Shown: in pieces, positions 33,642-41,225 of the stretch
Numbering within the stretch: position 1 is the stretch's first letter
How the letters are laid out: each line of letters opens with the position of its first letter
From: Amycolatopsis camponoti
Lineage (GTDB): Bacteria; Actinomycetota; Actinomycetes; Mycobacteriales; Pseudonocardiaceae
Direction of reading: 5' to 3'
NCBI RefSeq assembly: GCF_902497555.1
Contig: NZ_CABVGP010000002.1
Span: 1,934,501-1,998,500, forward strand
Length of the DNA stretch: 64,000 nucleotides
Made by a program: the position numbers and the translations under genes
The notes under the pieces: generated by a model
What the model was told of the DNA's origin: nothing
The model's input: only the letters and a program-made list of their open reading frames with translations
The model's database searches: none

Positions 33642-34369
33642 CGATCCTCCAGCAGGTCGGCGAGGTCGTCGACGACGATGTCGGCGCCGTGCGCCTTCAG
33701 CGCTTCGGCCTGGTCCGCGCGGTTCACGCCCACGACGTACCCGAAGTTGCCGGCTTTCCCGGCCTGGACGCCGGACTGGGCGTCCTCGAACACGGCCGCG
33801 TGGGCGGGTTCGACGCCGAGCGCCGCGGCGCCGGCCAGGAACGAGTCGGGCGCGGGCTTGCCCTTGAGGTGCTGCTCGCGGATGGTCAGGCCGTCGACGC
33901 GGGCCTCGACGTACTTGGTCAGGTCACCGGCGTCGAGCACCTTGGCGCCGTTCGCCGACGACGTCACGACGCCGATCCGCAGGCCGGCGGCTTTCACGGC
34001 TTCGAGGTAGCGGACCGAGCCGGGGTAGGTGTTCACCCCGTTCTCGTCGATGATCTTCAGGACGAGCTCGTTCTTGCGGTTGCCGACGCCGTTGACGGTG
34101 GGGGCGTCCGGCGGGTCGTCCGGGGTGCCTTCCGGCAGTTCGATCCCGCGTGAGCGCAGGAACTCGCGGACCCCGTCGGCGCGCGGGCGGCCGTCCACAT
34201 AGGTCGCGTAGTCCCGGTCGGTGAACTCCTGGAAGCCGTCGCCGTCGCGGGCGCGAAGAAACTCGTCGAAAGTCCGTTTCCAGGCTTGGCTGTGCAGAAC
34301 GGCCGTACCGGTAAGAACTCCATCGAGATCGAACAGGCAGGCGGTGATGGTCTCGGGCAATCCCGTCAT
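33638..34369 (-). CDS. pgmB: Beta-phosphoglucomutase-like HAD protein
   Basis: 243 residues. HAD motif I is FDLDGVLTGT (nucleophile Asp and acid/base Asp), motif II VVTSSAN, the lysine of motif III in LKGKPAPDSFL, motif IV FEDAQSGVQAG. The cap (DRDYATYVDGRPRADGVREFL) carries the VDGRPR stretch of beta-phosphoglucomutases. It overlaps the GH65 gene by ATGA, so the two enzymes form a phosphorolysis pathway from disaccharide to glucose 6-phosphate. Confidence 0.9.
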   Translation of the reverse strand: MTGLPETITACLFDLDGVLTGTAVLHSQAWKRTFDEFLRARDGDGFQEFTDRDYATYVDGRPRADGVREFLRSRGIELPEGTPDDPPDAPTVNGVGNRKNELVLKIIDENGVNTYPGSVRYLEAVKAAGLRIGVVTSSANGAKVLDAGDLTKYVEARVDGLTIREQHLKGKPAPDSFLAGAAALGVEPAHAAVFEDAQSGVQAGKAGNFGYVVGVNRADQAEALKAHGADIVVDDLADLLEDR

Positions 34370-34378
34370 GTCCGCACG

Positions 34379-34750
34379 CTACCGTTCTTCCTCCTGCACG
34401 GGCTGTTCCGGGTGCGGCCGCACCCGGTGGATGAGTTCGTGCACGGTGGCGTCCGCGAGCCGGTAGCGCACGACGCGTCCGGTGCGCTGCGTGGTGACCA
34501 GCCCGTGCGCGCGCAGCAGCCGGAGGGCCTGCGAAACCGCGGTGTCGGTCATGCCGGTGACGGCGGCGAGGTCGGTGACGCTGATTTCACGGGCGTAGTG
34601 GATCGAGACCAGCAGGGCCAGCCGGGACGGGTCGGCGACCACGGAGAAGCGCTGGGCCCACTCGGCGATGACGGCGCGGTCGCCCAGCCCGTCGATCGCC
34701 GCGCTCACCCGTTCCGGGTCGATGAGCTTGCGGCCGGCGTCGTTGTCCAC
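34379..34750 (-). CDS. ArsR-family regulator, first gene of the GH65 operon
   Basis: 123 residues. Winged helix with VVADPSRLALLVSIHYAREISVTDLAAVTGMTDTAVSQALRLLRAHGLVTTQRTGRVVRYRLAD. There is no CxC metal site. Nine bases separate it from the HAD gene, so it is the first gene of the operon and probably controls it. The GTG start has an AATCAT box 6 nt upstream, again compatible with a leaderless transcript. Confidence 0.83.
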   Translation of the reverse strand: MDNDAGRKLIDPERVSAAIDGLGDRAVIAEWAQRFSVVADPSRLALLVSIHYAREISVTDLAAVTGMTDTAVSQALRLLRAHGLVTTQRTGRVVRYRLADATVHELIHRVRPHPEQPVQEEER

Positions 34751-34834
34751 CCCCGGATGATTCCACCCGCGGGTCGCCCGCCGTGGCCTGGGTCACGCCG
34801 CGCTTGACGCGGGCGGGCGCGCGGGCGACGCTGC

Positions 34835-34856
34835 GATTAAGACAGTTGTCATAATC
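34835..34856. promoter_or_regulatory. 22-bp dyad before the PaaI-type thioesterase
   Basis: Arms GATTA and TAATC flank GACA and TGTC around a central GT; 18 of 22 positions are symmetric. It overlaps a CATAAT box and sits just before the ribosome site GAGGAG at 34857-34862, a layout expected of a TetR- or MarR-type operator. It might serve the divergent ArsR operon as well. Confidence 0.5.
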
Positions 34857-34867
34857 GAGGAGCCGAG

Positions 34868-35386
34868 ATGACCGACGTGGCCGCCGGGGCGCAGACCCGC
34901 TCGAAGACCATCACCTGGCAGGATCCGCTGCCGACCGCCCGCCTCGGCGCCACGATGACCGGGTTCGAGTACCTGACCGCGATCGCCGAGGGGCGCATCC
35001 CGGGGCCGCCGATCGCCGCGCACTTCGGGATGCGCTGGACGCACATCGGCCACGGCGAGGTCGTCGCGGTCATCGAGCCCGACGAGTCGCTGTACAACCC
35101 GATCGGGATGGTGCACGGCGGCGTCGCGGCGACGATGCTGGACTCGGTCGTCGGCTGCGCGGTGCACACGACGCTGCCCGCGGGCGTCGGCTACTCGTCG
35201 GTGGAGCTGAAGGTGAGCTACCTGCGCGCCATCCACGCGGGCCGCGGCGAGATCCGGGCGACCGGGCGCGTCGTGAAGGAGGGCTCGCGGATCGCGTTCG
35301 CCGAGGGGGAGATCCGCGACGCCGAGGGCAAGCTGCTGGCGACGGCGTCGGGGACCTGCGTGATCACCCGCCCAGCGGCTGCTTGA
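34868..35386 (+). CDS. PaaI-family hotdog thioesterase
   Basis: 172 residues, one hotdog fold. The motif NPIGMVHGGVAATMLDSVVG has the HGG element and the catalytic Asp/Glu-type residue of PaaI thioesterases; VELKVSYLRAIHAG is the second signature. It hydrolyses acyl- or aryl-CoA thioesters in the cytosol; the substrate is not evident. The last 23 bases overlap the end of the convergent SnoaL-like gene. Confidence 0.88.
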   Translation: MTDVAAGAQTRSKTITWQDPLPTARLGATMTGFEYLTAIAEGRIPGPPIAAHFGMRWTHIGHGEVVAVIEPDESLYNPIGMVHGGVAATMLDSVVGCAVHTTLPAGVGYSSVELKVSYLRAIHAGRGEIRATGRVVKEGSRIAFAEGEIRDAEGKLLATASGTCVITRPAAA

Positions 35387-35696
35387 CGTCCCAGTGCTCG
35401 ACGAGCAGGCCGTCCTCGACGCGCAGGATGTCGACGATGGCCTGCCCGGCGACGTGCAGGTGCACCATGACGAGGTCGTTCTCCGCGACGACGTGCTTGA
35501 TCTCGGCGGTCGCGCCGGCGAGCGGCGAGTTCTCGACGGCGTCGGCGAACGCGTCGCGGCCGTTCGGCAGGCCGGGGCTGTGGGTGACGAAGTCGGGGTG
35601 CAGCGCGGCCTTCGCGGCGTCGAAGTCCTTGTGCGTGAACAGGTTCTCCAGGCAGTCGACGACGATGGTGCGGTTCGTTTCGCTCATGCCGTTCAT
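35364..35696 (-). CDS. SnoaL-like (NTF2-fold) ester cyclase-type protein
   Basis: 110 residues, single NTF2-like domain: TIVVDCLENLFTHKDFDAAKAALHPDFVTHSPGLPNGRDAFADAV. The DFVTHSPG and VVAENDLVMVHLHV strands are those of the SnoaL-like family, which includes polyketide cyclases and many proteins of unknown role. Starts ATG 35696 or ATG 35687. A TTACC/GGTAA dyad lies upstream. Confidence 0.83.
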   Translation of the reverse strand: MNGMSETNRTIVVDCLENLFTHKDFDAAKAALHPDFVTHSPGLPNGRDAFADAVENSPLAGATAEIKHVVAENDLVMVHLHVAGQAIVDILRVEDGLLVEHWDVKQPLGG

Positions 35697-35723
35697 CGTC
35701 GGCGGTCCGGGCGCGGTGGTCGA

Positions 35724-35738
35724 TTACCTGCCGGGTAA
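35724..35738. promoter_or_regulatory. TTACC-N5-GGTAA dyad upstream of the SnoaL-like gene
   Basis: TTACCTGCCGGGTAA, 28 nt before the start of the minus-strand SnoaL-like gene and directly next to the marR stop. The form is that of HxlR- or MarR-type operators; the binder is unknown. Confidence 0.45.
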
Positions 35739-36221
35739 CTAGCGTGGTGGCCGGACCCGCCTGCCCCGGATCGCCTCACCGCCGCCGAAGCGCGTGATGA
35801 TCGACGCCAGCAGTTCTCGCGCGTCATCGACGCGCTCTTTCCCGTACTCCGCAACGAGTTCGTCCTGAAGCTCCTGCCTTCGGTCGCGAGTGGCTTCGAC
35901 GGCGTCGAGCGCGTGTCCGGTGAGGTGCAGCAGTTTGGTGCGCGCGTCGGCGGGATCGGGCTCGCGGCGCAGCAATCCCCGCCGTTCGAGGTCCGCGACG
36001 GCCTTCGACGCCGCCTGCTGGGTCACGCCCATCCGCTCGGCGAGCGCGGTGATGGACAGCGGAGCGGCGAGGACGTGCTGGATCACCACGCCGTCGTTGA
36101 ACCGCAAGTCGCCGAAGCTGTTTTCGGTGAGCCGCCGCTGGACCTCGTCGGTCATTACCCAGCCCGCGAAGAGGCTGGTGAGTGACAAGTCCAAGCCGTC
36201 CGGCGTAGGATGCACAACCAT
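35739..36221 (-). CDS. MarR-family transcriptional regulator
   Basis: 160 residues. Winged helix with DGVVIQHVLAAPLSITALAERMGVTQQAASKAVADLERRGLLRREPDPADARTKLLHLT in sequence, flanked by dimerisation helices (LTSLFAGWVMTDEVQRRL and the C-terminal ELQDELVAEYGKERVDDARELLA). ATG 36221 is chosen because the protein begins there in frame with family length and a TAGATT box lies 8 nt upstream. Its start codon overlaps that of the divergent oxidoreductase inside the palindrome CACAACCATGGTTGTG, which is probably its own operator. Confidence 0.87.
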   Translation of the reverse strand: MVVHPTPDGLDLSLTSLFAGWVMTDEVQRRLTENSFGDLRFNDGVVIQHVLAAPLSITALAERMGVTQQAASKAVADLERRGLLRREPDPADARTKLLHLTGHALDAVEATRDRRQELQDELVAEYGKERVDDARELLASIITRFGGGEAIRGRRVRPPR

Positions 36222-36235
36222 GGTTGTGGAATCTA
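36206..36235. promoter_or_regulatory. Shared palindrome and face-to-face -10 boxes of two divergent genes
   Basis: CACAACCATGGTTGTG (16-bp perfect palindrome, centred at 36220/36221) contains both start codons: plus-strand ATG 36220-36222 and minus-strand ATG 36221-36219. TAGGAT (36206-36211, plus) and TAGATT (36235-36230, minus) lie 8 nt before their respective starts. One MarR dimer on the palindrome would block both leaderless or near-leaderless transcripts. Confidence 0.75.
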
Positions 36236-36681
36236 GCAGGGTGCCGGCGGAACTGGCCGGAGCGTTCGTCCGCGTGGCGCACCGCGTGGTGTGGTGCACT
36301 TTGGTGACCGTCGACCGGCGCGGGCGGCCGCGGTCGCGGGTGGTCCACCCGATCTGGGACCTCGGCCCGGACGGCCTGACCGGCTGGGTGTTCACCCGCC
36401 CGACGCCGCTGAAGGTCGCGCACCTGGCGGAATCGCCGTACGTGTCGTGCTCGTACTGGGACCCGCGGCACGAGGTGGCGGTGGCGGAGTGCCGGGCGGA
36501 GTTCACCGACGACGAGGAGACCCGGAAGTACCTGTGGGGCCGGTTCGCCTCGGCACCGGAGCCGCTGGGTTACGACCCGAAGATCCTGGGCGGCGAGGAC
36601 TTCCGGGACCCGAAGATCACGGTGCTGAAGCTGACGCCGTGGCGCCTCTCGACCGGCGGCCAAGCCTGGCGCGCGGCCTAA
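36220..36681 (+). CDS. PNPOx-like split-barrel flavin/F420 oxidoreductase
   Basis: 153 residues, one split beta-barrel of the pyridoxamine 5'-phosphate oxidase-like fold: VVWCTLVTVDRRGRPRSRVVHPIW, then FTRPTPLKVAHLAESPYVSCSYWDPRHEVAVAE. Family members bind FMN, F420 or heme; the cofactor cannot be told here. Its control by the divergent MarR protein through a shared operator suggests detoxification or redox defence. Its stop overlaps the stop of the convergent ROK gene by three bases. Confidence 0.82.
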   Translation: MVVESSRVPAELAGAFVRVAHRVVWCTLVTVDRRGRPRSRVVHPIWDLGPDGLTGWVFTRPTPLKVAHLAESPYVSCSYWDPRHEVAVAECRAEFTDDEETRKYLWGRFASAPEPLGYDPKILGGEDFRDPKITVLKLTPWRLSTGGQAWRAA

Positions 36682-37877
36682 GCGGCACCCACGCGACGGT
36701 CGAAGACCAACCCCTGAGCCGCCCGCAAGCCCACGCTGATCGCCCCCGCCAGCACCGCGTCCTCGCCCAGCTCGCCCTGTACCACCTTCGGCACCAACGG
36801 CGTGAACGCCCGCAGCGCGCGATCCAGCGGCTCCAGCAGCAGATCCGCCGCCGTCCCCATCCCGCCGCCCAGGACGATCAGCTCCGGGTCGATCACCGCC
36901 GCCACCGAGGCCACCGTGTACGCCAGCCGGTCCGCTTCCGCCTCCAGGGCCCGCCGCGCCAGTTCGTCGCCCTCGCGGGCCAGGCGGAACACCTCGCGGG
37001 CCGACTTCGCCGTGCCCAAGCCGAGTTCGCGCGCGCCGCGGACCACCGACTGGGCCGCCGTCGCCTCCTCCAGGTGGCCGCGGGCCGGCGGGGCGCCGTC
37101 CTCCAGGGACGATCGGGTGCGGCCGTACGGCAGGTAGCCGATCTCGCCCGCCGCGCCCGTCGCGCCGCGGAACACCCGGCCGTCGACCATCATGCCCATG
37201 CCGACGCCCGTGCCGATCGTGATGCAGCCGAACACCGACGCCCCACGCGCGGCGCCGCTTTCGCCTTCGCCGACCGCCGTCAGGTTCGCGTCGTTCTCCA
37301 CCATCAGGTCCGGGCCCAGCGCGGCCTCGAGGTCGTCGATCAGCCCGGCGCGGCCCCAGCCCGGCAGGTTCGGCGCGTGCCGGAAGCAGCGCTTCTCCGG
37401 GTCGGCGACGCCGGGGGAGCCGACCACGCGGACAACGATGTCGGACTGCGCCAGCCGCGCCTCCGCGACGGCCGAAGCCGCGATCTTCCCGACCGCCGTG
37501 ACCAGCGCGGCGCCGGAACGTGCCGTGTTGCGTTCGTCGCGGCGCGCGACGATCGTGCGGCCGAGGTCCGACACCGCGACGCGGATGTGCTCGCGTCCGA
37601 TGTCGACGCCCAGCACGTACCCCGCGGTCGGGTCGGCCTCGTACAGCACGGCCGAGCGTCCGGTGCCGGTGGAGGTGTGGCCGGTCGGGCGCGCCAGCCC
37701 GGCGGCTTCCAGCGCGAGCAGCGCCTGGCTCACCGTCGGCTTCGACAGCCCGGTGTCCTTCGCCACCTGCGGCCGGGTCGCCGGCCCGCTGCGGCGCAGC
37801 AGGTCGAGCACCGCCCGCTGGTTGATCTTGCGCATCCCGGCGGGGGTCCCGACCGTTGGAACTTCTACGCCGGCCAC
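36678..37877 (-). CDS. ROK-family transcriptional regulator
   Basis: 399 residues. N-terminal winged helix at about 15-75 (NQRAVLDLLRRSGPATRPQVAKDTGLSKPTVSQALLALEAAGL), then the ROK sugar-kinase-like domain with YVLGVDIGREHIRVAVSDL, NDANLTAVGE, CITIGTGVGMGMMVDG and GATGAAGEIGYLP. The zinc-binding CxCGxxGC segment of typical ROK proteins is replaced by RTRSSLEDGAPPARGHLEEA with no cysteine. It probably represses sugar genes and answers to a sugar or sugar phosphate. GTG start with AGGAGG 9-10 nt upstream. No target operator is evident nearby. Confidence 0.88.
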   Translation of the reverse strand: MAGVEVPTVGTPAGMRKINQRAVLDLLRRSGPATRPQVAKDTGLSKPTVSQALLALEAAGLARPTGHTSTGTGRSAVLYEADPTAGYVLGVDIGREHIRVAVSDLGRTIVARRDERNTARSGAALVTAVGKIAASAVAEARLAQSDIVVRVVGSPGVADPEKRCFRHAPNLPGWGRAGLIDDLEAALGPDLMVENDANLTAVGEGESGAARGASVFGCITIGTGVGMGMMVDGRVFRGATGAAGEIGYLPYGRTRSSLEDGAPPARGHLEEATAAQSVVRGARELGLGTAKSAREVFRLAREGDELARRALEAEADRLAYTVASVAAVIDPELIVLGGGMGTAADLLLEPLDRALRAFTPLVPKVVQGELGEDAVLAGAISVGLRAAQGLVFDRRVGAA

Positions 37878-37977
37878 CCGTGCCCGCCTCCTGTCGTCCG
37901 CTTGCTTCCTGCCACGCTAGCCGCCCGAACCCCGGTTCCGCCGGAATACGCCCGCTTCGGGACCCGTTGACCGGGGC

Positions 37978-38718
37978 ATGAGCACTCCGGTACGCGGCCG
38001 GGTCCGCGTGGCACAAGGCGCGAAGCGGGTACGCGTGTTCCTCGGCGGGCAGGTCGTCGCGGACACGGTGCACCCCCTTCTGGTGTGGGAAGTTCCCTAC
38101 TACCCGACGTACTACTTCCCGCGCGCGGACGTCGTCAGCGGCGTTCTCGCACCCTCCGGCCGGACGTCGCACTCGCCCAGCCGCGGAGAAGGTGTTCTGT
38201 CGACGATAAAGGGTGGGGGAGGCGAGGCGGTGGACGCCGCGCTGGAGTACCCGGATTCGCCCATCGAGGAGCTCCGGGACCACGTCCGCTTCGAGTTCGG
38301 CGCCTTCGACTGGTTCGAGGAGGACGAACAGATCTTCACGCACCCGCGTGACCCCGGCGTCCGCGTCGACATCCTGCCGAGCTCGCGCCACGTGCGGATC
38401 GAGGTCGACGGCGTGACCGTCGCCGACACCGTGCGGCCGCACCTGCTCTTCGAGACCGGCCTGCCGACGCGCTACTACCTGCCCCGCGTCGACGTCCGGA
38501 TGGACCTGCTCACGAAGATCGACACCGTCACGCATTGCCCGTACAAGGGAGCCGCCGAGCACTTCGACGTGACCGGGCACGAGGACCTCGCCTGGAGCTA
38601 CCCGACGCCGCTGCCGGAGAGCGAGCGCGCCGCCGGGCTGGTGGCCTTCCTCGACGAGAAGGTCGACGTCTACGTGGACGGCGTCCGGCAGGACCGGCCG
38701 AAGACCAAGTTCGCCTAA
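37978..38718 (+). CDS. Protein with two DUF427 domains
   Basis: 246 residues made of two DUF427 beta-rich domains at about 5-95 and 125-230. Each has the marks V..G..VADTVHPLLVWE and YYFPRADV in copy 1, VADTVRPHLLFETG and YYLPRVDVRMDLL in copy 2, with the THCPYKG signature kept only in copy 2; copy 1 reads TSHSPSRGE. Function is unknown. The last four bases overlap the end of the carotenoid oxygenase gene on the other strand. Confidence 0.85.
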   Translation: MSTPVRGRVRVAQGAKRVRVFLGGQVVADTVHPLLVWEVPYYPTYYFPRADVVSGVLAPSGRTSHSPSRGEGVLSTIKGGGGEAVDAALEYPDSPIEELRDHVRFEFGAFDWFEEDEQIFTHPRDPGVRVDILPSSRHVRIEVDGVTVADTVRPHLLFETGLPTRYYLPRVDVRMDLLTKIDTVTHCPYKGAAEHFDVTGHEDLAWSYPTPLPESERAAGLVAFLDEKVDVYVDGVRQDRPKTKFA

Positions 38719-39995
38719 GCGTCCGGCAGCCAGTTCCCGTGGAAGCCCGCGGGAACGCGCTGCGGGAGGTGGACCGTGGCGACCGGCGCCGCGCCGACGT
38801 TCCCCGCGTCGAGCACGACGAGGTCGCTGCGGTCTTCTGTCGCGTCGTAGACGTACGTCAGCAGCCAGCCTTCGCCGTGCTCCGCCGGGACGAACACCGC
38901 TTCGCCGGGGACGCGTCCTTCCCCGAAGACGTGCTCGGTGGCGGTCCCCGCGTGCAGGTCGTAGCGGCGCAGGACGTCGTGGCCGGTGACGTGCCCGAAC
39001 CGCGTGTCGGACCCGGCGAGCCGGTCGTCGATGCGGGGGAACTCGCCCGGGCGGTCGTCGAGCCGGTCCTCGGTCACCGTGCCCGCGGCGAGGTCGATCG
39101 TCCAGCGCCACAGCGACGCCGGCGGGTCGTCGTGGCCCGCCCACCACTGGTGGTCGTAGCGCATCACGTGCACGACGATCCGGCTGTCGGGCGTGTCGAA
39201 GGCGTTGAGCGTGTGGAAGACGTAGCAGGGCTCGATCTCCAGCCAGCGCACGCCGGCTTCGGGCCGGTCGCGGCGCAGCACGCCGAGGCGGGCGCCGTAG
39301 CCCGCGTCCCACCGGTAGGGCATGCCCTGGCCGACCGACGCCCGGTCGAAGACCACGGGCAGGTCGTAGAAGACCACGTGCTCCGCGGTGAGCGCGAAGT
39401 CGTGCATCATCGTCAGCCCCGGGACGTCGATCGGCTGCTTGACGACGAGCTCGCCGGCGGCGTCGGCCCGGTAGTAGCCGACGTGCGGCGCGGTGATGCC
39501 GCCGTAGCCGAAGAAGTGCAGTTCCCCGGTCGTGGTGCAGATCTTCGGGTGCGCGGTCATCGAGTCGGCCAGCTCGCCGCCGAAGTCGTAGGCACCGACG
39601 GTTTCGAGGTCGGTCGTGATCTCGTACGGCAGCGAGGATTCGACGAGCGCGAGGGTGCGGCCGGCGTGGTTCACCACGTGCGTGTTCGCGACGCTGGCGT
39701 GGAGGTTGCGCGAGCCGTCTTCGTTGTACAGCCCGAGATCCGGGTCGTCGAAGCTCTCGGTGCGCACCCACCGGTTGCGGTACCAGGCGGCGCGGCCGCC
39801 TTCGAGCCGGACGCCGTGGACCATGCCGTCGCCGGTGAACCAGTGCTTGCTGTCCTCGCGCGGGTTCGGGCCGTTGCGCAGGTACCAGCCGGTCAGCTCG
39901 GGCGGCAGGGCGCCGGTCACCGGGAGGTCGAACGCCGTCAGCTCGTCGTGGACGGGCGCGTAGGCGCCGCTCAGGTGGAAGTCGCTGGTGGTCAT
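38715..39995 (-). CDS. Carotenoid cleavage oxygenase (RPE65 family)
   Basis: 426 residues, seven-bladed propeller with a non-heme iron held by four histidines, seen in SMTAHPK, LTMMHDFAL, YVFHTLNAFD and AGFHGNWLPDA. It splits a double bond in carotenoids, apocarotenoids or stilbene-like phenylpropanoids with O2. WYLRNGPNPRED near residue 37 is the family N-terminus. It starts one base after the stop of a membrane-protein gene, so the two form an operon, divergent from a padR gene; PadR regulators often answer to phenolic acids, which fits a stilbene-type substrate. That link is inference. Confidence 0.92.
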   Translation of the reverse strand: MTTSDFHLSGAYAPVHDELTAFDLPVTGALPPELTGWYLRNGPNPREDSKHWFTGDGMVHGVRLEGGRAAWYRNRWVRTESFDDPDLGLYNEDGSRNLHASVANTHVVNHAGRTLALVESSLPYEITTDLETVGAYDFGGELADSMTAHPKICTTTGELHFFGYGGITAPHVGYYRADAAGELVVKQPIDVPGLTMMHDFALTAEHVVFYDLPVVFDRASVGQGMPYRWDAGYGARLGVLRRDRPEAGVRWLEIEPCYVFHTLNAFDTPDSRIVVHVMRYDHQWWAGHDDPPASLWRWTIDLAAGTVTEDRLDDRPGEFPRIDDRLAGSDTRFGHVTGHDVLRRYDLHAGTATEHVFGEGRVPGEAVFVPAEHGEGWLLTYVYDATEDRSDLVVLDAGNVGAAPVATVHLPQRVPAGFHGNWLPDA

Positions 39996-39996
39996 G

Positions 39997-40557
39997 TCAG
40001 GCGGCCTTTTCGGCTCGGGCGCGGACGATGCGCGGGTAGCGGATGGTGAAGGCGACCGGGACGGCGAAGCCGAGGACCTTGAGGGTGATCAGCGCGGCCG
40101 TCGCGTGCGGCGCGAAGTTCAGCAGCGCGATGCCGGCGAGGCCGGTGACGGTGAAGCTCGCGGCCCACACGAGCGTGATGACCACGTTGACGCGCTTGAA
40201 GATCGGGTTGTCCCAGAGCTCCGGCGGCGTCATGGTGCGGGCGATGCCGAGGGTGAACGGCCGGCGCAGGGCGAGCGAGCCCCAGGCGGTGAGCGCGAGC
40301 CAGGCGTCGGTGAGCGCGCCGGTGTAGGTCTTGAGCGGCGACGCCGGGAAGGCGAACGCGACGGCGGTGAGGAGCGCGAAGAAGGCGAGCGCGCTCAACT
40401 CGATGATGAGGGCGTCCGCCTTGCGGCCTTCGCGGCGGGCGAGCACGAGGAGCGCGGCCGAGATGACCAGCCCGGTCAGGCCGGACCAGCGCCAGTCGAA
40501 CTGCGTCGCGACCACGGCGAAGGCGATCCACGGAAGGAAGCTCTTCAGGTAGTTCAT
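39997..40557 (-). CDS. Hypothetical membrane protein in operon with carotenoid oxygenase
   Basis: 186 residues with about five or six transmembrane helices (LPWIAFAVVATQF, GLTGLVISAALLVLA, LSALAFFALLTAVAFAF, ALTDAWLALTAWGSLAL, VVITLVWAASFTVTGLAGIALL, LKVLGFAVPVAFTI). PFTLGIARTMTPPELWDNPIFKRVN is a conserved-looking loop reminiscent of septation-protein-A-like membrane families. Function is unknown. ATG 40557 has GGGAGAG at good distance; the frame upstream runs into the operator region. Confidence 0.78.
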   Translation of the reverse strand: MNYLKSFLPWIAFAVVATQFDWRWSGLTGLVISAALLVLARREGRKADALIIELSALAFFALLTAVAFAFPASPLKTYTGALTDAWLALTAWGSLALRRPFTLGIARTMTPPELWDNPIFKRVNVVITLVWAASFTVTGLAGIALLNFAPHATAALITLKVLGFAVPVAFTIRYPRIVRARAEKAA

Positions 40558-40583
40558 GCCGGTCTCTCCCCTGACGTTCCAAC

Positions 40584-40623
40584 TTTGACATGTCAAAACT
40601 AGAAGCTCCTGGATAGACATGTC
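40584..40623. promoter_or_regulatory. Two PadR-type operators
   Basis: TTTGACATGTCAAA (40584-40597) is a perfect 14-bp palindrome and GACATGTC (40616-40623) repeats its core 29 bp further on. A third, decayed ATGTCATGAT is at 40633-40642 over the padR -10. They lie between the divergent padR gene and the membrane protein-carotenoid oxygenase operon and can control both. Confidence 0.7.
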
Positions 40624-40648
40624 AATAGTGGAATGTCATGATGGGCGC

Positions 40649-41161
40649 ATGAGCCTTCGACACGCGGTGCTCGGCATGCTGGCCGACGAGCCCGGAAGCG
40701 GCTACGACCTGCTGAAGCGGTTCGAGCGGGCGATGGCCAACGTCTGGCCCGCGACGCAGAGCCAGCTCTACGGCGAGCTGGGCAAGCTGGAGGCGGCGGG
40801 CATGATCCACGTCCTCGCCGAGGGCCCGCGCGGGCGCAAGGAGTACGAGATCACCGAGGCCGGGCTCGAAGAGCTGCGGCACTGGCTGATCGACGTCGAC
40901 CCGGGCGGCCCGCCCCGCAGCGCCGGTCTGCTGCGCGTGTACTTCCTCGGCTCGGTCTCGCCGGCGCAGGCGCGCGGCTACGTCGCGTCGATGGGGGAGT
41001 CGGCGCGGGCGCGCGAAGAGCGGCTGGCCGAGCTGGAGGGCACGATCGACTGGGGCGACGACAACCAGTCGCTCTACGGCCGCCTGGTGCTCGAGTGGGG
41101 CAAGCGGTTCTCGGCGATGCAGCGCGAGTGGGCGGAATGGGCGGTCAAGCAGGTCGAGTGA
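40649..41161 (+). CDS. PadR-family transcriptional regulator
   Basis: 170 residues. PadR winged helix: MSLRHAVLGMLADEPGSGYDLLKRFERAMANVWPATQSQLYGELGKLEAAGMI across residues 1-53, then EGPRGRKEYEITEAGLEELRHWL, and a C-terminal dimerisation helix bundle of Vir type. ATG 40649 is the family start; CATGAT lies 6 nt upstream, consistent with a leaderless message. The two GACATGTC palindromes just upstream are probably its own sites. Confidence 0.88.
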   Translation: MSLRHAVLGMLADEPGSGYDLLKRFERAMANVWPATQSQLYGELGKLEAAGMIHVLAEGPRGRKEYEITEAGLEELRHWLIDVDPGGPPRSAGLLRVYFLGSVSPAQARGYVASMGESARAREERLAELEGTIDWGDDNQSLYGRLVLEWGKRFSAMQREWAEWAVKQVE

Positions 41162-41212
41162 CGGGTGTTCCCGGCAGCCGGACGGCGGATCCGCGAGGGT
41201 CGTCGTCACTGC

Positions 41213-41218
41213 TAAGTT
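41213..41218 (+). promoter_or_regulatory. -10 box of the SigC-like gene
   Basis: TAAGTT followed by 7 nt and ATG 41226; no ribosome site, so a leaderless transcript is likely. Confidence 0.5.
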
Positions 41219-41225
41219 CCGGATC

